Shown here piece after piece: positions 46,021-55,357 of a stretch of 64,000 nucleotides of DNA. The position numbers were made by a program, and so were the translations under genes. Source of the DNA: Rhizobium sophoriradicis (GTDB lineage: Bacteria; Pseudomonadota; Alphaproteobacteria; Rhizobiales; Rhizobiaceae); assembly GCF_003939025.1 (NCBI RefSeq), contig NZ_RQIH01000003.1:372001-436000 (forward strand), written 5' to 3'. Each line of letters opens with the position of its first letter. Position 1 is the first letter of the stretch. The notes under the pieces are model-generated. The model was not told where the DNA came from. It worked only from the letters and a program-made list of their open reading frames with translations, and searched no databases.

Positions 46021-46721
46021 CGGCCGGCCCTTTCCTCGCTGACGAATTCCCCCTTGTTGAGATGCAGCGTGCGCCGGGCGAAGGCGGCGGCCTCGGGATC
46101 ATGCGTGACCATGATGATCGTCTTCTGAAGCTCGCGATTGAGAAAGCTCAGCATCTCCAGGATATCATTGGCCGATCTTCGATCGAGATCGCCGGTCGGC
46201 TCGTCGCAGAGCAGAAGATCGGGATCGCCGACGATGGCGCGGGCAATGCCGACGCGCTGCTGCTGCCCGCCCGACATGCTCGAGGGAAACTGCCGCTGCC
46301 GGCCCGCAAGGCCGACGAGTTCCATGACGGTATCGACGCGGGCCCGCCGCTCCTTTCGACCGAGCGGCTTCAGAAGCAGCGGCAGCTCGATATTCTCCGC
46401 GGCATTCAGCATCGGCAGCAGATTGTAGAACTGGAAGACGATGCCCATTCTGTGCGCCCGCCACGCGGCCCGGGATCCCTCGCCCATCTGCTCGAGACGG
46501 CTGCGGCCGATCCTGATCTCCCCGGCATCGGGGCTGTCGATGCCGCCAAGCATATTCAGCAGCGTCGATTTTCCCGAGCCGGACGGTCCCATGACCGCGA
46601 CGAAATCGCCGCGCGGAATGAAAAGGTCGAGGCCGGAAAAGATTGGTATCGTTTCCGTCCCGATCCTGAACGCCTTTCTGACGCCGGCGAGCGCGATGAA
46701 GGGGTCTTGGCTGTCGGTCAT
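46017..46721 (-). CDS. ABC transporter ATPase (MacB/LolD type)
   Basis: 234 residues: Walker A (MGPSGSGKSTLLNMLGG), Q-loop (FQFYNLLPMLNAAEN), signature (MSGGQQQRVGIARAI), Walker B (LLLCDEPTGDLDRR) and H-loop (IMVTHDPEAAAF). Overlaps both neighbours by four bases. Powers the two FtsX permeases. Confidence 0.95.
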   Translation of the reverse strand: MTDSQDPFIALAGVRKAFRIGTETIPIFSGLDLFIPRGDFVAVMGPSGSGKSTLLNMLGGIDSPDAGEIRIGRSRLEQMGEGSRAAWRAHRMGIVFQFYNLLPMLNAAENIELPLLLKPLGRKERRARVDTVMELVGLAGRQRQFPSSMSGGQQQRVGIARAIVGDPDLLLCDEPTGDLDRRSANDILEMLSFLNRELQKTIIMVTHDPEAAAFARRTLHLNKGEFVSEERAGR

Positions 46722-47935
46722 TGTTTTGCTCCTTGGTGATGGAATGTCGCTATCGCAGAGGCCGCCCTCGTCCTTCGAGGCCCCTGCGGGGCACCTGAGG
46801 ATGAGGTCGGGTGAAGGGCGCCCGCGCTCTCCTCACCCACCACAAGCCGGATGCGCGCCGCCATCGCAGGCCGCATGCCCGAAGGCGGCGAGGTGAGCGA
46901 CAGGCGCAGCGTCACCGTCCCCTTCTCCCGTGAGATGACCGGCGCGATCTTCGCCACCTCGACTGCAAAGGGCTGGCCCGGAAAGCCATCGAGCACCGCC
47001 TCGCCTGAGAGGCCCGGCCGCATCAGCGCGATATTGGCTTCGGCCACATCCGCATCGATGACCATGTTTGCCGTATCGGTAATCGCAAGCAGGCTTTCAT
47101 TCTCCCGCACGCTGTCCTCGCGCGACAGCACGGTATCGCCGACATGCGCATCAAGTCGCGTCACGGTGCCCGAAATCGGCGCTCGCACGGTCAGCGCCTC
47201 GACCTGCTCGCGCGCCCTATCGATATCGAGCCGGGCCTTGGCGAGATCCTGCCGGGCTTGCTCCGCGCCATTCTCGGCCGTGTCGTAAGTGGTTTTCGCC
47301 TCCTCCAGCGCCTGCGCCGACATCGCATCGCGCCCGGCAAGCCGTCCGATGCGCGTGAGGGAAGACCGCGCTTGCACCCGCGCGATATTCCTCGCATCAA
47401 GCGCCAGCTTCGCCGCCCGCTCCGATATCTCCGCACCGCGGAGCGCAAACCGGGCGCCGGCATCATCGAGCCGCACGAGCACCTGTCCCGCCACGACCTT
47501 GTCGCCCGCCTCGACCTCAACCGTAACGATCCGGCCTTCATATTTGGAAAAGACCGTGGCGACATCGGGCGCCACGACGTAGCCGGAACCGGTAACCTCG
47601 CGGGACGGCGCGGCCCTGGTCTTCGCCCCATCGTCGGCCGCAGGCCGCATTCCCTCGACGATCGCACCGCCCCTGGCCGGCACCTCATGAGCGGATATCG
47701 CAGGGTGGTCGCCCGCCCCACCCGCAATCGCAGCTTCGATACGCTCCAGCGTCCGAGGTCCATAGAGAGCGACGACCGCCAGCGATGCCGTCGCCGCAAG
47801 GACGAACATAGCGCCATGGATCATGCGCCGCTGGGCACGAGGCTCCGGCAGCTCCGTCTCGAAGGCCGCAGGTTCGATCGACAGCGATCTCAGCTGGGCG
47901 GCAAGGGTTCGATCATGTTCTGATGTCGTGTTCAT
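46718..47935 (-). CDS. HlyD/MacA-like periplasmic adaptor with repeat-derived C-terminus
   Basis: 405 residues: cytoplasmic N-terminus, one span (MFVLAATASLAVVALYG), lipoyl/barrel-sandwich halves (VTVEVEAGDKVVAGQVLVRL; VRAPISGTVTRLDAHVGD) around a coiled-coil hairpin, then a beta-barrel. First gene of the operon, overlapping the ATPase gene by ATGA. The last about 35 residues (from LHPTSSSGAPQGPRRTRAAS) are encoded by a palindromic intergenic repeat and are not part of the family fold, which ends near RLVVGEE. ATG at 47935; another start four codons upstream is possible. Confidence 0.9.
   Translation of the reverse strand: MNTTSEHDRTLAAQLRSLSIEPAAFETELPEPRAQRRMIHGAMFVLAATASLAVVALYGPRTLERIEAAIAGGAGDHPAISAHEVPARGGAIVEGMRPAADDGAKTRAAPSREVTGSGYVVAPDVATVFSKYEGRIVTVEVEAGDKVVAGQVLVRLDDAGARFALRGAEISERAAKLALDARNIARVQARSSLTRIGRLAGRDAMSAQALEEAKTTYDTAENGAEQARQDLAKARLDIDRAREQVEALTVRAPISGTVTRLDAHVGDTVLSREDSVRENESLLAITDTANMVIDADVAEANIALMRPGLSGEAVLDGFPGQPFAVEVAKIAPVISREKGTVTLRLSLTSPPSGMRPAMAARIRLVVGEESAGALHPTSSSGAPQGPRRTRAASAIATFHHQGAKQ
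46764..46810. repeat. GC-rich palindromic repeat, copy 3, inside a coding 3' end
   Basis: CCTCGTCCTTCGAGG, CCCCTGCGGGG and CACCTGAGGATGAGG segments. It lies within the last codons of the HlyD-like gene. Confidence 0.8.
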
Positions 47936-48024
47936 ACCGGCCAACATCGCCGACCCGGCAGAAATCGCGACCTCGAACACGATCCGGGACGGCCTCGATC
48001 GCGATCGTGTACCTGGCAGCGCCC

Positions 48025-48075
48025 GGCCTCGTCCGTCGAGGCCCCTGCGGGGCACCTCAGCATGAGGGCGGAGAG
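48025..48075. repeat. GC-rich palindromic repeat, copy 4
   Basis: CCTCGTCCGTCGAGG-CCCCTGCGGGG-CACCTCAGCATGAGGG, upstream of the HlyD-like gene. Matches copies 3 and 5 with a few substitutions. Confidence 0.8.
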
Positions 48076-48244
48076 AAGGCACGGCTTGCCTCACCCAGCG
48101 AACGCTGGCGCCCTGCCGCCGAGAGCCGAGCCGCAGGGCGCACCAATCAGCCCTCATAGTGAGGAGGCCCACAGGGCCGTCTCGAACCACTAGGGCGGGT
48201 GGCTGGGCGCTACAGCCCTCCATTTGCCGATGAAACGCCAGTGG

Positions 48245-48300
48245 CCGCCCTCGTCCTTCGAGGCCCCTGCGGGGCGCCTCAGGATGAGGGCGGAGAGAGG
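48245..48300. repeat. GC-rich palindromic repeat, copy 5
   Basis: CCTCGTCCTTCGAGG-CCCCTGCGGGG-CGCCTCAGGATGAGGG, 220 bp from copy 4 in the same orientation, just downstream of the AraC-type gene's stop. Confidence 0.8.
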
Positions 48301-48327
48301 TCGAGGCTCACGAACCCTCGTATTAGT

Positions 48328-49341
48328 CTACCCCTCCGCCTTCTTCTGCCGCCAGGCAAGTGGCGTCATATCCGTCACCCGGCGGAATTCGCGATTGAAG
48401 TTGGACTTGGTCTGGAAGCCGACGTCGAACATCACTTCGGTCACCGATTTTTCGGTGGCCGAAAGCAGGCGGCAGGCTTCGCCGATCCTGTAATCGTTGA
48501 CATATTGTGAGACGTTCTTGTCCATTGCCCGGTTGATCGCCGCCGAGATCTGGCGCGCGGGGATGCCGGCCTTGCGGGCGAGCCGATCGAGATTGAGATT
48601 GGCGTCGCGATAGAGCTTCCTTGTCTCCATCAGCGCGTCCACGATAGCGATCGTCGCCTTGTCTTCGCTCGCCTCCGGCCTCGCCGCCGCCTCCGCCGTT
48701 TCGGTCGGCGCCCGGCTTCGGCTGGCGGCCGCCGCCGCGGTGGCGAGAATGGCGAGGGCGGCGAGACTGCCGAGGCTGATCACGGTCAGCGCGTGCTCGC
48801 CATGTGCCCAGGTGAAGTCGAAGAAGACGAAGGTATCGACCGCGGCCGACAGGCAAAGCGCCGCCGCCGCAAAGATGATGGCACGATAAGCCGGCACCGC
48901 TCCCTCGAAAGGCGCAAGCCGAAGCGCATCTGCGCCCGGGCGCATCAGCAGCAGGATCGCCAGGGCGTAACCGACGAAGATCAGCACCAGCGCAATGTCG
49001 ATCGCCTCCCGCCAGAACGCCACCAGCAGCAGTATGAGCACGGCGGGCACGGCATGCAGCGCAATGCGCGCCGGCAAGGGTCGCCGGTTCGTCCTCACCA
49101 GCCTGGAAACGCCGGCATAGGCAAGCGGCGGCACCGTCGCCGCGATGACGGGAGCGATCACGCCGACCACCTGCATTCCATAGCCCCAACGCAAGCCGGA
49201 GAGGATGGATTGCAGCGCGCTCAGCAGGATCAGCACCAGAAACGGCCGGTTGGGTTGGCCCTCCTCGTCGCGTCTGAGGACGACGACGAAGAGGATGAGC
49301 AGAAGGAGGGCGACGACGAAGGGAAGCGGAATGAACAGCAT
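48328..49341 (-). CDS. Membrane-bound AraC-family regulator
   Basis: 337 residues. The N-terminal two thirds form about seven membrane spans (LFIPLPFVVALLLLILFVVV and others). The C-terminus is an AraC-type HTH (LDRLARKAGIPARQISAAIN; VTEVMFDVGFQTKSNFNREF). Regulators of this form sense signals in or across the membrane. Upstream of, and on the same strand as, the HlyD/ABC operon only after a large repeat-containing gap of opposite order, so a link is speculative. Confidence 0.88.
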   Translation of the reverse strand: MLFIPLPFVVALLLLILFVVVLRRDEEGQPNRPFLVLILLSALQSILSGLRWGYGMQVVGVIAPVIAATVPPLAYAGVSRLVRTNRRPLPARIALHAVPAVLILLLVAFWREAIDIALVLIFVGYALAILLLMRPGADALRLAPFEGAVPAYRAIIFAAAALCLSAAVDTFVFFDFTWAHGEHALTVISLGSLAALAILATAAAAASRSRAPTETAEAAARPEASEDKATIAIVDALMETRKLYRDANLNLDRLARKAGIPARQISAAINRAMDKNVSQYVNDYRIGEACRLLSATEKSVTEVMFDVGFQTKSNFNREFRRVTDMTPLAWRQKKAEG

Positions 49342-49468
49342 GGCCTGGCGGGATCGGGGTCACGGATAGGTGCCATCATTGCCGACATCCTCGCGCGACG
49401 CGACCTCCATCGTGTTTTAGAACGCGTTTTCAGGAGAAATTCTTTTGAACTGGCCGCCGCCGGCCCAG

Positions 49469-50050
49469 CTAGACGCGTTGCAGGAATGCAAGCACGCGCG
49501 CCGTGAGGAGCGCGGTCGCATCCGCGTCATAGGACGCAAGCGAGCTATCGGCGAAATAGTGCTGGTCGCCGGGGTAGAGAAAGAGCTCGGCGTCCGCGAC
49601 CTTCGCGACGATCTCGCGAGCCGCATCGATGTCGCCCTCGCCGACGAAGATCGGGTCGTTGTCCATGCCGTGGATCTGCACCGCCACACCATCGGGCCAG
49701 GGTCCGAAGGCCCATTCGCCGCTTATCGGCAGGCAGGAATAGAAAAGCAGAGCACCACGGGCTCCTGGCCGTGTTTGGGCCAGCTTCTGCGCCGGCAGCA
49801 CGCCGAATGAAAAGCCGGCATAGACAAGTTCGGCAGGCAGTTCGTCGGCAATCCGCACGCCGCGTTCCCGGATAGCGTGGAATCCGATCTCGCCGATATA
49901 GCCGAGCCCCTCCTCGATGCTTCCGAATGTGCGTCCGTCGAACAGGTCAGGCGTGTGCACGATATGGCCTGCAGCCCTGATATCATCGGCGAAGGCGCGC
50001 ACTCCAGGCGTCAGCCCCTGTACGTGATGGAACAGCAAGATTTCAGCCAT
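49469..50050 (-). CDS. Dienelactone hydrolase family protein
   Basis: 193 residues, a short alpha/beta hydrolase: ILLFHHVQGLTPGVRAFADD, nucleophile Ser in YAGFSFGVLPAQ (Ser instead of the Cys of classical dienelactone hydrolase), acid in HGMDNDPIFVGEGD and His in YPGDQHYFAD. Role unknown; same strand as, and just after, the oxidase operon (107 bases). Confidence 0.87.
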   Translation of the reverse strand: MAEILLFHHVQGLTPGVRAFADDIRAAGHIVHTPDLFDGRTFGSIEEGLGYIGEIGFHAIRERGVRIADELPAELVYAGFSFGVLPAQKLAQTRPGARGALLFYSCLPISGEWAFGPWPDGVAVQIHGMDNDPIFVGEGDIDAAREIVAKVADAELFLYPGDQHYFADSSLASYDADATALLTARVLAFLQRV

Positions 50051-50157
50051 AGGCGCCCCCGGGGCGAGATGTCGGCACATTTTGATAAAAGTTCGAAGCA
50101 GTCCGGATTGAGCGGGCGGCAGTCGGCGATGTCGCACCTCCGTTCCGAAGACCGGTT

Positions 50158-50523
50158 CTACGGCGTCGCGCCGAAGAAAGCGAGCCGGGTGAAGATGGTA
50201 TACTGCGATTCCGATACCATCAGCGCAACGAAGACCAGCACCAGCACCGGCGGCAGCAGGATGGCGTAGACGAGCGCCAGCCGTTCCCAGGCCATGTGCA
50301 TGAAGACGGCGACGATCAGCCCCGCCTTCAGCATCATGAATACCAGGATCAGCGTCCACCTGAGATAACCCTGGATCCCGAGATAATCGACCATGTAGGA
50401 AAGGGCGCTGAGCACGAAGAGCAGGCCCCAGACGAAGAGATAGAGCCGGATCGGGTGCTGCTGCCCGCTATGTGCCTGTACATGCACCGTCTGGCTTTGC
50501 CCATGCGCTGTTGTCTCGCTCAT
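50158..50523 (-). CDS. Cytochrome c oxidase subunit IV-like protein
   Basis: 121 residues, a hydrophilic His/Gln-rich N-terminus then three spans (LYLFVWGLLFVLSALSYMV; LILVFMMLKAGLIVAVFMHM; ILLPPVLVLVFVALMV). COX4_pro/CyoD-type small subunit. Last gene of the cox operon, 7 bases after coxP. Confidence 0.87.
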   Translation of the reverse strand: MSETTAHGQSQTVHVQAHSGQQHPIRLYLFVWGLLFVLSALSYMVDYLGIQGYLRWTLILVFMMLKAGLIVAVFMHMAWERLALVYAILLPPVLVLVFVALMVSESQYTIFTRLAFFGATP

Positions 50524-50530
50524 GACGACC

Positions 50531-51250
50531 TCACCACAGATAGAAAAACGCGAAGATGAAGACCCAGACCAGGTCGACGAAGTGCCAGTAAAGACCCATG
50601 ATCTCGACGGCCTCGTAGTGGCCTCTCCGGCTGGTGAAGAAGCCGCGCCGCTCCACGTCGAAATCGCCGCGCCAGACCTTGCGGGCGACGATGAGGAGGA
50701 AGATGACGCCGATCGTGACGTGGGTGCCGTGAAAGCCGGTGATCATGAAGAAGGTCGAGCCGAACTGTGCCGCCCCCCATGGATTCTCCCAGGGGCGCAC
50801 GCCTTCGGTGATCAGCTTGGTCCATTCGAAGGCCTGCATGCCGACGAAACATGCCCCGAGAAGCGCTGTCAGCAGCATCAGGACGGCGGTCCTGCCGCGG
50901 TCGCGGCGATAGCCGAAATTGACCGCCATCGCCATGGTGCCGCTGCTCGAGATCAGCACGAAGGTCATGATCGCGATCAGGATCAGCGGCACGTCCTGGC
51001 CGCCGATATGCAGCGCGAAGACCTCGCTCGGATTGGGCCAGGCAACGGGCGTCGACATGCGGGCGGTCATATAGGCGAGCAGGAAACAGCCGAAGACGAA
51101 AGTGTCGCTGAGCAGAAATATCCACATCATCGCCTTGCCCCAGGAGGCGGTCTTGAAGGCGCGCTGGTCCGAGGCGAAATCGGCGGCGACGCCGCGCAAG
51201 CCGACCGGCCTGAGACCCGGCTCGCCGTGTGTCTGGACAGGATGTGCCAT
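50531..51250 (-). CDS. coxP: Cytochrome c oxidase subunit III (CoxP-like)
   Basis: 239 residues from ATG 51250 with GGGAGA upstream. Five spans; typical subunit III segments WGKAMMWIFLLSDTFVFGCF, GMQAFEWTKLI, FFMITGFHGTHVTIG and GLYWHFVDLVWVFIFAFFY. The last two are the hallmark His/Trp-rich motifs. Second of two subunit-III-like genes in the operon, as in the coxMNOP alternative oxidase described in Bradyrhizobium. Confidence 0.92.
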   Translation of the reverse strand: MAHPVQTHGEPGLRPVGLRGVAADFASDQRAFKTASWGKAMMWIFLLSDTFVFGCFLLAYMTARMSTPVAWPNPSEVFALHIGGQDVPLILIAIMTFVLISSSGTMAMAVNFGYRRDRGRTAVLMLLTALLGACFVGMQAFEWTKLITEGVRPWENPWGAAQFGSTFFMITGFHGTHVTIGVIFLLIVARKVWRGDFDVERRGFFTSRRGHYEAVEIMGLYWHFVDLVWVFIFAFFYLW

Positions 51251-51273
51251 CTGCAATTCTCCCGGTTGCGCCC

Positions 51274-51984
51274 CTAGCTCAGCAATGTGCGGCAGAGATC
51301 GACGAAATCATTCGCCCACCCGGCAAAGAGCACAAACAGCAGCAGCCAGACGGCAAGCATGAAATGCGAATAGATCGCCGAAAGGTCGACGCTGAGGCTG
51401 AGCCTGTCCGACGCGATGTCGGTCGCGAAAGCGCGCAGGGTCGTGTGACCCAGCACCGCCAGCCCGCCGAGAATGTGCAGGCCGTGCAGACCGGTCAACA
51501 TATAGAAGAAACTGTTGGCGGGATTGTCGGCCAGCACGTATCCAGCCGCCGTCAGCTCGCGCCATGCCTGGATCTGTCCGGCGAGAAAGAGGACGGCAAG
51601 AGCAAATGCGACGGCAAGCGCCGGCCGCAGGCGTTCCCCGCGGCCATGCAGCGCTTCGCGTCTGGCCCATTGCAGCGCGGCGCTGCTCAGGGCGAGTGCC
51701 GCCGTGTTGACCCAGAGCAGACGCGGAACCGGCGTCGCCCACCAGTCCGCCGACGCTGCACGCATGAAATAGGCGCTGACGGCAAGGCTGAAGACGGCAC
51801 CGACGACGCCAAGAAATACGAAGAGACCGATCTTAACCGCCGGCGCGGGCCGCTCAGTGCCGACGTGATCCGGCAGCTGCACCGAGCCGGTTTCGAGCCA
51901 GGGCTTCGAGGTCAGCCGCTGCCCCGCCAACCACCAGATGATGATGGCGGCGATGGCCGCGAGGAAGATCAGCGTGACGTTCAT
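51274..51984 (-). CDS. coxO: Cytochrome c oxidase subunit III-like protein (CoxO-like)
   Basis: 236 residues with six or seven spans and the subunit-III-type NSFFYMLTGLHGLHILGG near residue 160. Overlaps the end of coxN by four bases (ATGA). More divergent than CoxP. Two subunit III relatives side by side fit the coxMNOP arrangement. Confidence 0.85.
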   Translation of the reverse strand: MNVTLIFLAAIAAIIIWWLAGQRLTSKPWLETGSVQLPDHVGTERPAPAVKIGLFVFLGVVGAVFSLAVSAYFMRAASADWWATPVPRLLWVNTAALALSSAALQWARREALHGRGERLRPALAVAFALAVLFLAGQIQAWRELTAAGYVLADNPANSFFYMLTGLHGLHILGGLAVLGHTTLRAFATDIASDRLSLSVDLSAIYSHFMLAVWLLLFVLFAGWANDFVDLCRTLLS

Positions 51985-53750
51985 GTCGGACGCTCCCGTG
52001 TGACGTCGCCGCTTGCCGGCACCGTCTGCGGAATGAAATCCTCTGCGGCACCAGGCACGCTGTAATCATAGGCCCAGCGATAGACCACAGGCAGGTCCTT
52101 GCCCCAGTTGCCGTGCGCCGGCGGCGTCTGCGGCGTCTGCCATTCGAGCGTCGTCGCCCGCCACGGATTGCCGCCCGCCTCTCTGCCCCGGAAAAGGCTC
52201 CAGACCAGATTGAACAGGAAGACCACCTGCCCGGCCCCGACGACGAGCGCCATGACCGATATGAAAATGTTCAGCGTATGCGCCGAAGGCGGAACGAAGG
52301 CCGCCTCTCCCATCTCGAAATAGCGGCGCGGCACGCCGAGCAGGCCGAGATAATGCATCGGAAAGAAGATCGCATAGGTGCCCAGGAAGGTGATCCAGAA
52401 GTGGATATGGCCGAGCACGTCGTTCAACATGCGTCCCGTCACCTTCGGATACCAGTGATAGATCGCCCCGAAGATGACGAGGATCGGCGCGACACCCATC
52501 ACCATGTGGAAATGCGCGACGACGAACATCGTATCCGACAGCGGCACGTCGACGACGACATTGCCGAGGAAGAGGCCGGTCAGGCCGCCATTGACGAAGG
52601 TGACGATGAAGGCGAGCGCAAACAGCATCGGCAGCGTCAGGTGGATATCGCCGCGCCAGAGCGTCAGCACCCAGTTATAGACCTTGATCGCTGTCGGGAC
52701 GGCGATGATCAGCGTCGTGGTGGCAAAGAAGAAGCCGAAGGCGGGGTTCATGCCGCTGACATACATGTGGTGGGCCCAGACGACGAAGCTCAAGCCGCCG
52801 ATGATGACGATCGCCCAGACCATCATGCGGTAGCCGAAGATATTCTTGCGCGCATGCGTGCTGATCAGGTCCGAAACGATGCCGAAGGCTGGCAGCGCGA
52901 CGATATAGACCTCGGGATGCCCGAAGAACCAGAACAGGTGCTGGAACAGGATCGGGCTGCCGCCGCCATGCTGCAGCTGCGTGCCCATTTCGACGATGGC
53001 GGGCATGAAGAAGCTGGTGCCGAGCAGGCGGTCGAACATCATCATCACGCAGGCGACGAAGAGGGCGGGAAAGGCCAAGAGCGCCATGACGGTCGCGGTG
53101 AAGATGCCCCAGACGGTGAGCGGCATCCGCATCAGCGTCATGCCGCGCGCCCGCCCCTGCAGCACGGTCACCACATAGTTCAGCCCGCCCATGGTAAAGC
53201 CGATGATGAAGACGATCAGCGAGGTGAGCATCAGCAGGATGCCCCAGTCTCTGCCGCCTGGTGTGCCTGAGAGAACCGCCTGCGGCGGATAAAGCGTCCA
53301 GCCTGCCCCCGTCGGGCCGCCGGGGACGAAAAAGCCTGCGGCGAGGATCAGCACCGCCACCAAATAAATCCAGTAGCTCAGCATGTTGGCGTAGGGAAAC
53401 ACCATGTCGCGGGCGCCGACCATCAGCGGAATGAGGTAATTGCCGAAGCCGCCGAGGAAGAGCGCGGTCAGGAGATAGATCACCATGATCATTCCGTGCA
53501 TGGTGATGAACTGGTAATAATGATCGGCATCGATGAAGGTGAAATAGCCGGGAAAGGCAAGCTGGATCCGCATCAGCCAGGAGAGCACCAGCGCCACCAG
53601 GCCGATCGCGATCGCCGTCAGTGAATATTGTACGGCGATGATCTTGGCGTCCTGGCTGAACACATATTTCGTCCACCAGCTGTGTGGATGGTAAAGTTCG
53701 ACATCCTCGACTTCGGCGGATGGGATGCTGCCGGATGGAATCTCGACCAT
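51981..53750 (-). CDS. coxN: Cytochrome c oxidase subunit I (CoxN-like)
   Basis: 589 residues, twelve spans. Haem and CuB ligands are present: His in FITMHGMIMVIY, His-Pro-Glu-Val-Tyr in FWFFGHPEVYIVALP (Glu of the D-channel and crosslinked Tyr), His-His in VVWAHHMYVSG, and His-x-His in VAHFHMVMG. This is an A-type haem-copper oxidase that reduces oxygen to water and pumps protons. Start at ATG 53750. Confidence 0.95.
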   Translation of the reverse strand: MVEIPSGSIPSAEVEDVELYHPHSWWTKYVFSQDAKIIAVQYSLTAIAIGLVALVLSWLMRIQLAFPGYFTFIDADHYYQFITMHGMIMVIYLLTALFLGGFGNYLIPLMVGARDMVFPYANMLSYWIYLVAVLILAAGFFVPGGPTGAGWTLYPPQAVLSGTPGGRDWGILLMLTSLIVFIIGFTMGGLNYVVTVLQGRARGMTLMRMPLTVWGIFTATVMALLAFPALFVACVMMMFDRLLGTSFFMPAIVEMGTQLQHGGGSPILFQHLFWFFGHPEVYIVALPAFGIVSDLISTHARKNIFGYRMMVWAIVIIGGLSFVVWAHHMYVSGMNPAFGFFFATTTLIIAVPTAIKVYNWVLTLWRGDIHLTLPMLFALAFIVTFVNGGLTGLFLGNVVVDVPLSDTMFVVAHFHMVMGVAPILVIFGAIYHWYPKVTGRMLNDVLGHIHFWITFLGTYAIFFPMHYLGLLGVPRRYFEMGEAAFVPPSAHTLNIFISVMALVVGAGQVVFLFNLVWSLFRGREAGGNPWRATTLEWQTPQTPPAHGNWGKDLPVVYRWAYDYSVPGAAEDFIPQTVPASGDVTRERPT

Positions 53751-53816
53751 GATCTCTCTTCCCTTTCCCCGCTGGTTCCCTGAACCGGCTTGCGGCCTCC
53801 GGCCGTCCTGGTCGCG

Positions 53817-54626
53817 TCAGTTCGCCGGCCCAGCCGACGCCGTCAGCTGGGTGAATGTCTGCTGTTGCCCGAGCCAGGTCTGATAATCCGCGTCGCTTTC
53901 GACGACGACAGTGCCGCGCATTTGCGGATGGCCGACGCCGCAGAGTTCGGCGCAGAGGATGTCGAAGGTCCCCGTCCGCGTTGGCGTGAACCAGAAATAG
54001 GTGATCATGCCGGGGATCATGTCCATCTTGGCGCGGAACTCCGGCACGTAGAAATCATGGAGCACATCGACGGAGCGCAGCAAAATGTGCACCGGTTTGC
54101 CGATCGGCAGATGCAGCTCGCCGCCCTCGATGATGACATCGTCGAGGCCGCTTGCATCGTTCTTGTCGAGACCGAGCGGGTTTTCCGGGCTGACGTCGCG
54201 CGTCTCGGCACGGCCGAGTTTTCCGTCCGCTCCCGGCAGACGGAAGCTCCACAGCCATTGTTGGCTGACGACCTCGACCGATGCGGCATCGGCAGGCACC
54301 GATATGAACTGGTTCCACACGATGAGGCCGGGCGCCAGCATCGCCGCGACGCCGACCGCAGTTCCAGATGCCAGCAGCACCTCCAGCTTGCGGTTTTCAG
54401 GCTCGTAATGCGCCTTGTTGCCCGGCCTGTGCCGGAAGCGGAAGACGCAATAGGCCATGAACGAAACCACCGCCACGAAGACGATGCCGGTGATCCAGAA
54501 GGTGATGACAAGGGTAGTGTCGATATAGGTCCAGTTGGACGCGATCGGCGTCCACCACCACGGGCTCAGCACATGAAACAGCACGGAGCCGACGACAATC
54601 AGGACGAGGATCAGCACGACAGCCAT
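53817..54626 (-). CDS. coxM: Cytochrome c oxidase subunit II (CoxM-like)
   Basis: 269 residues: two N-terminal spans (about 3-25 and 38-62), a third hydrophobic stretch near 85, then the cupredoxin domain. CuA ligands are Cys225, Cys229, His233 and Met236 (CAELCGVGHPQM), with His in DVLHDFYVPEF. WLWSFRLPG carries the Trp-rich electron-entry site. It accepts electrons from cytochrome c. First oxidase gene after the cytochrome c gene. Confidence 0.94.
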   Translation of the reverse strand: MAVVLILVLIVVGSVLFHVLSPWWWTPIASNWTYIDTTLVITFWITGIVFVAVVSFMAYCVFRFRHRPGNKAHYEPENRKLEVLLASGTAVGVAAMLAPGLIVWNQFISVPADAASVEVVSQQWLWSFRLPGADGKLGRAETRDVSPENPLGLDKNDASGLDDVIIEGGELHLPIGKPVHILLRSVDVLHDFYVPEFRAKMDMIPGMITYFWFTPTRTGTFDILCAELCGVGHPQMRGTVVVESDADYQTWLGQQQTFTQLTASAGPAN

Positions 54627-54788
54627 TTCCGCTCCTCCTCGAGCAGGTTGACCCGTGAAACCGCATTCCGCAAAAAGTCCGTGTTTATTATCGCACAGAT
54701 AGAAAATATCGCAATTGAGGCGATTTAGCCATTCGTCGCCGGCCGCGAACCCGTCATTCGGAGTATTGCCGTCTGGGATTCTTGCCCG

Positions 54789-55178
54789 TCACTGCGAATA
54801 TTGTTTGAGATAGGCGATGAGATCGGTGATCTCCTTTTCGTCCTTCACGCCGACAAAGGCCATCTTCGTGCCCTTCACCTTCGCCTTCGGATTGTGCAGA
54901 TATTCGCGCAACACCGTCTCGTCCCAGACGAGACCGCCTTCGCCGGCCGCCTTCATTCCGGCCGAGTAGGCGAAATTGGGATGCGTCCCGGCCTTCCTGC
55001 CGAACAGTTTGTTCAGAGACGGGCCGACCTTGTTCGTATCTGAATCGACGACATGACAGGTCGCGCACTTCTTGAAAACAACGGCGCCCGCCGCAGCGTC
55101 GCCCTCCTGCGCCCCGGCGTTAGCGGGAGCAAAGGCAGTCACAGCTGCACCAATCAGCAGAACGACACGATAATCCAT
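54789..55178 (-). CDS. Exported class I c-type cytochrome
   Basis: 129 residues from ATG 55178: signal peptide (VVLLIGAAVTAFAPANAGA), haem motif CATCH, and distal Met in KGTKMAFVGV. Resembles mitochondrial-type cytochrome c2. 162 bases upstream of coxM on the same strand, so it is a likely dedicated electron donor. GAGG six bases before this ATG favours it over upstream in-frame starts. Confidence 0.93.
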   Translation of the reverse strand: MDYRVVLLIGAAVTAFAPANAGAQEGDAAAGAVVFKKCATCHVVDSDTNKVGPSLNKLFGRKAGTHPNFAYSAGMKAAGEGGLVWDETVLREYLHNPKAKVKGTKMAFVGVKDEKEITDLIAYLKQYSQ

Positions 55179-55357
55179 GGCAAACCTCATCCTCCTCAAG
55201 GTCGCCAGCCACTCACACCGTCCACTATCTCTCGCGTGTGGGTGGTGGTTGATATAGCAGGAAGATTAGTCCTTCGCGGATGCAAGTCAATCGCTTCCAC
55301 GGTTGGAATGACCTGAACGCATTTGATATCAGGTAGATCCGACGCGGATAACGGCCG

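Noticed and set aside
49342..50359. Longer minus-strand frames upstream of the dienelactone hydrolase
   Set aside because: These run antiparallel or out of frame to the subunit IV gene; the hydrolase family similarity starts at 50050.
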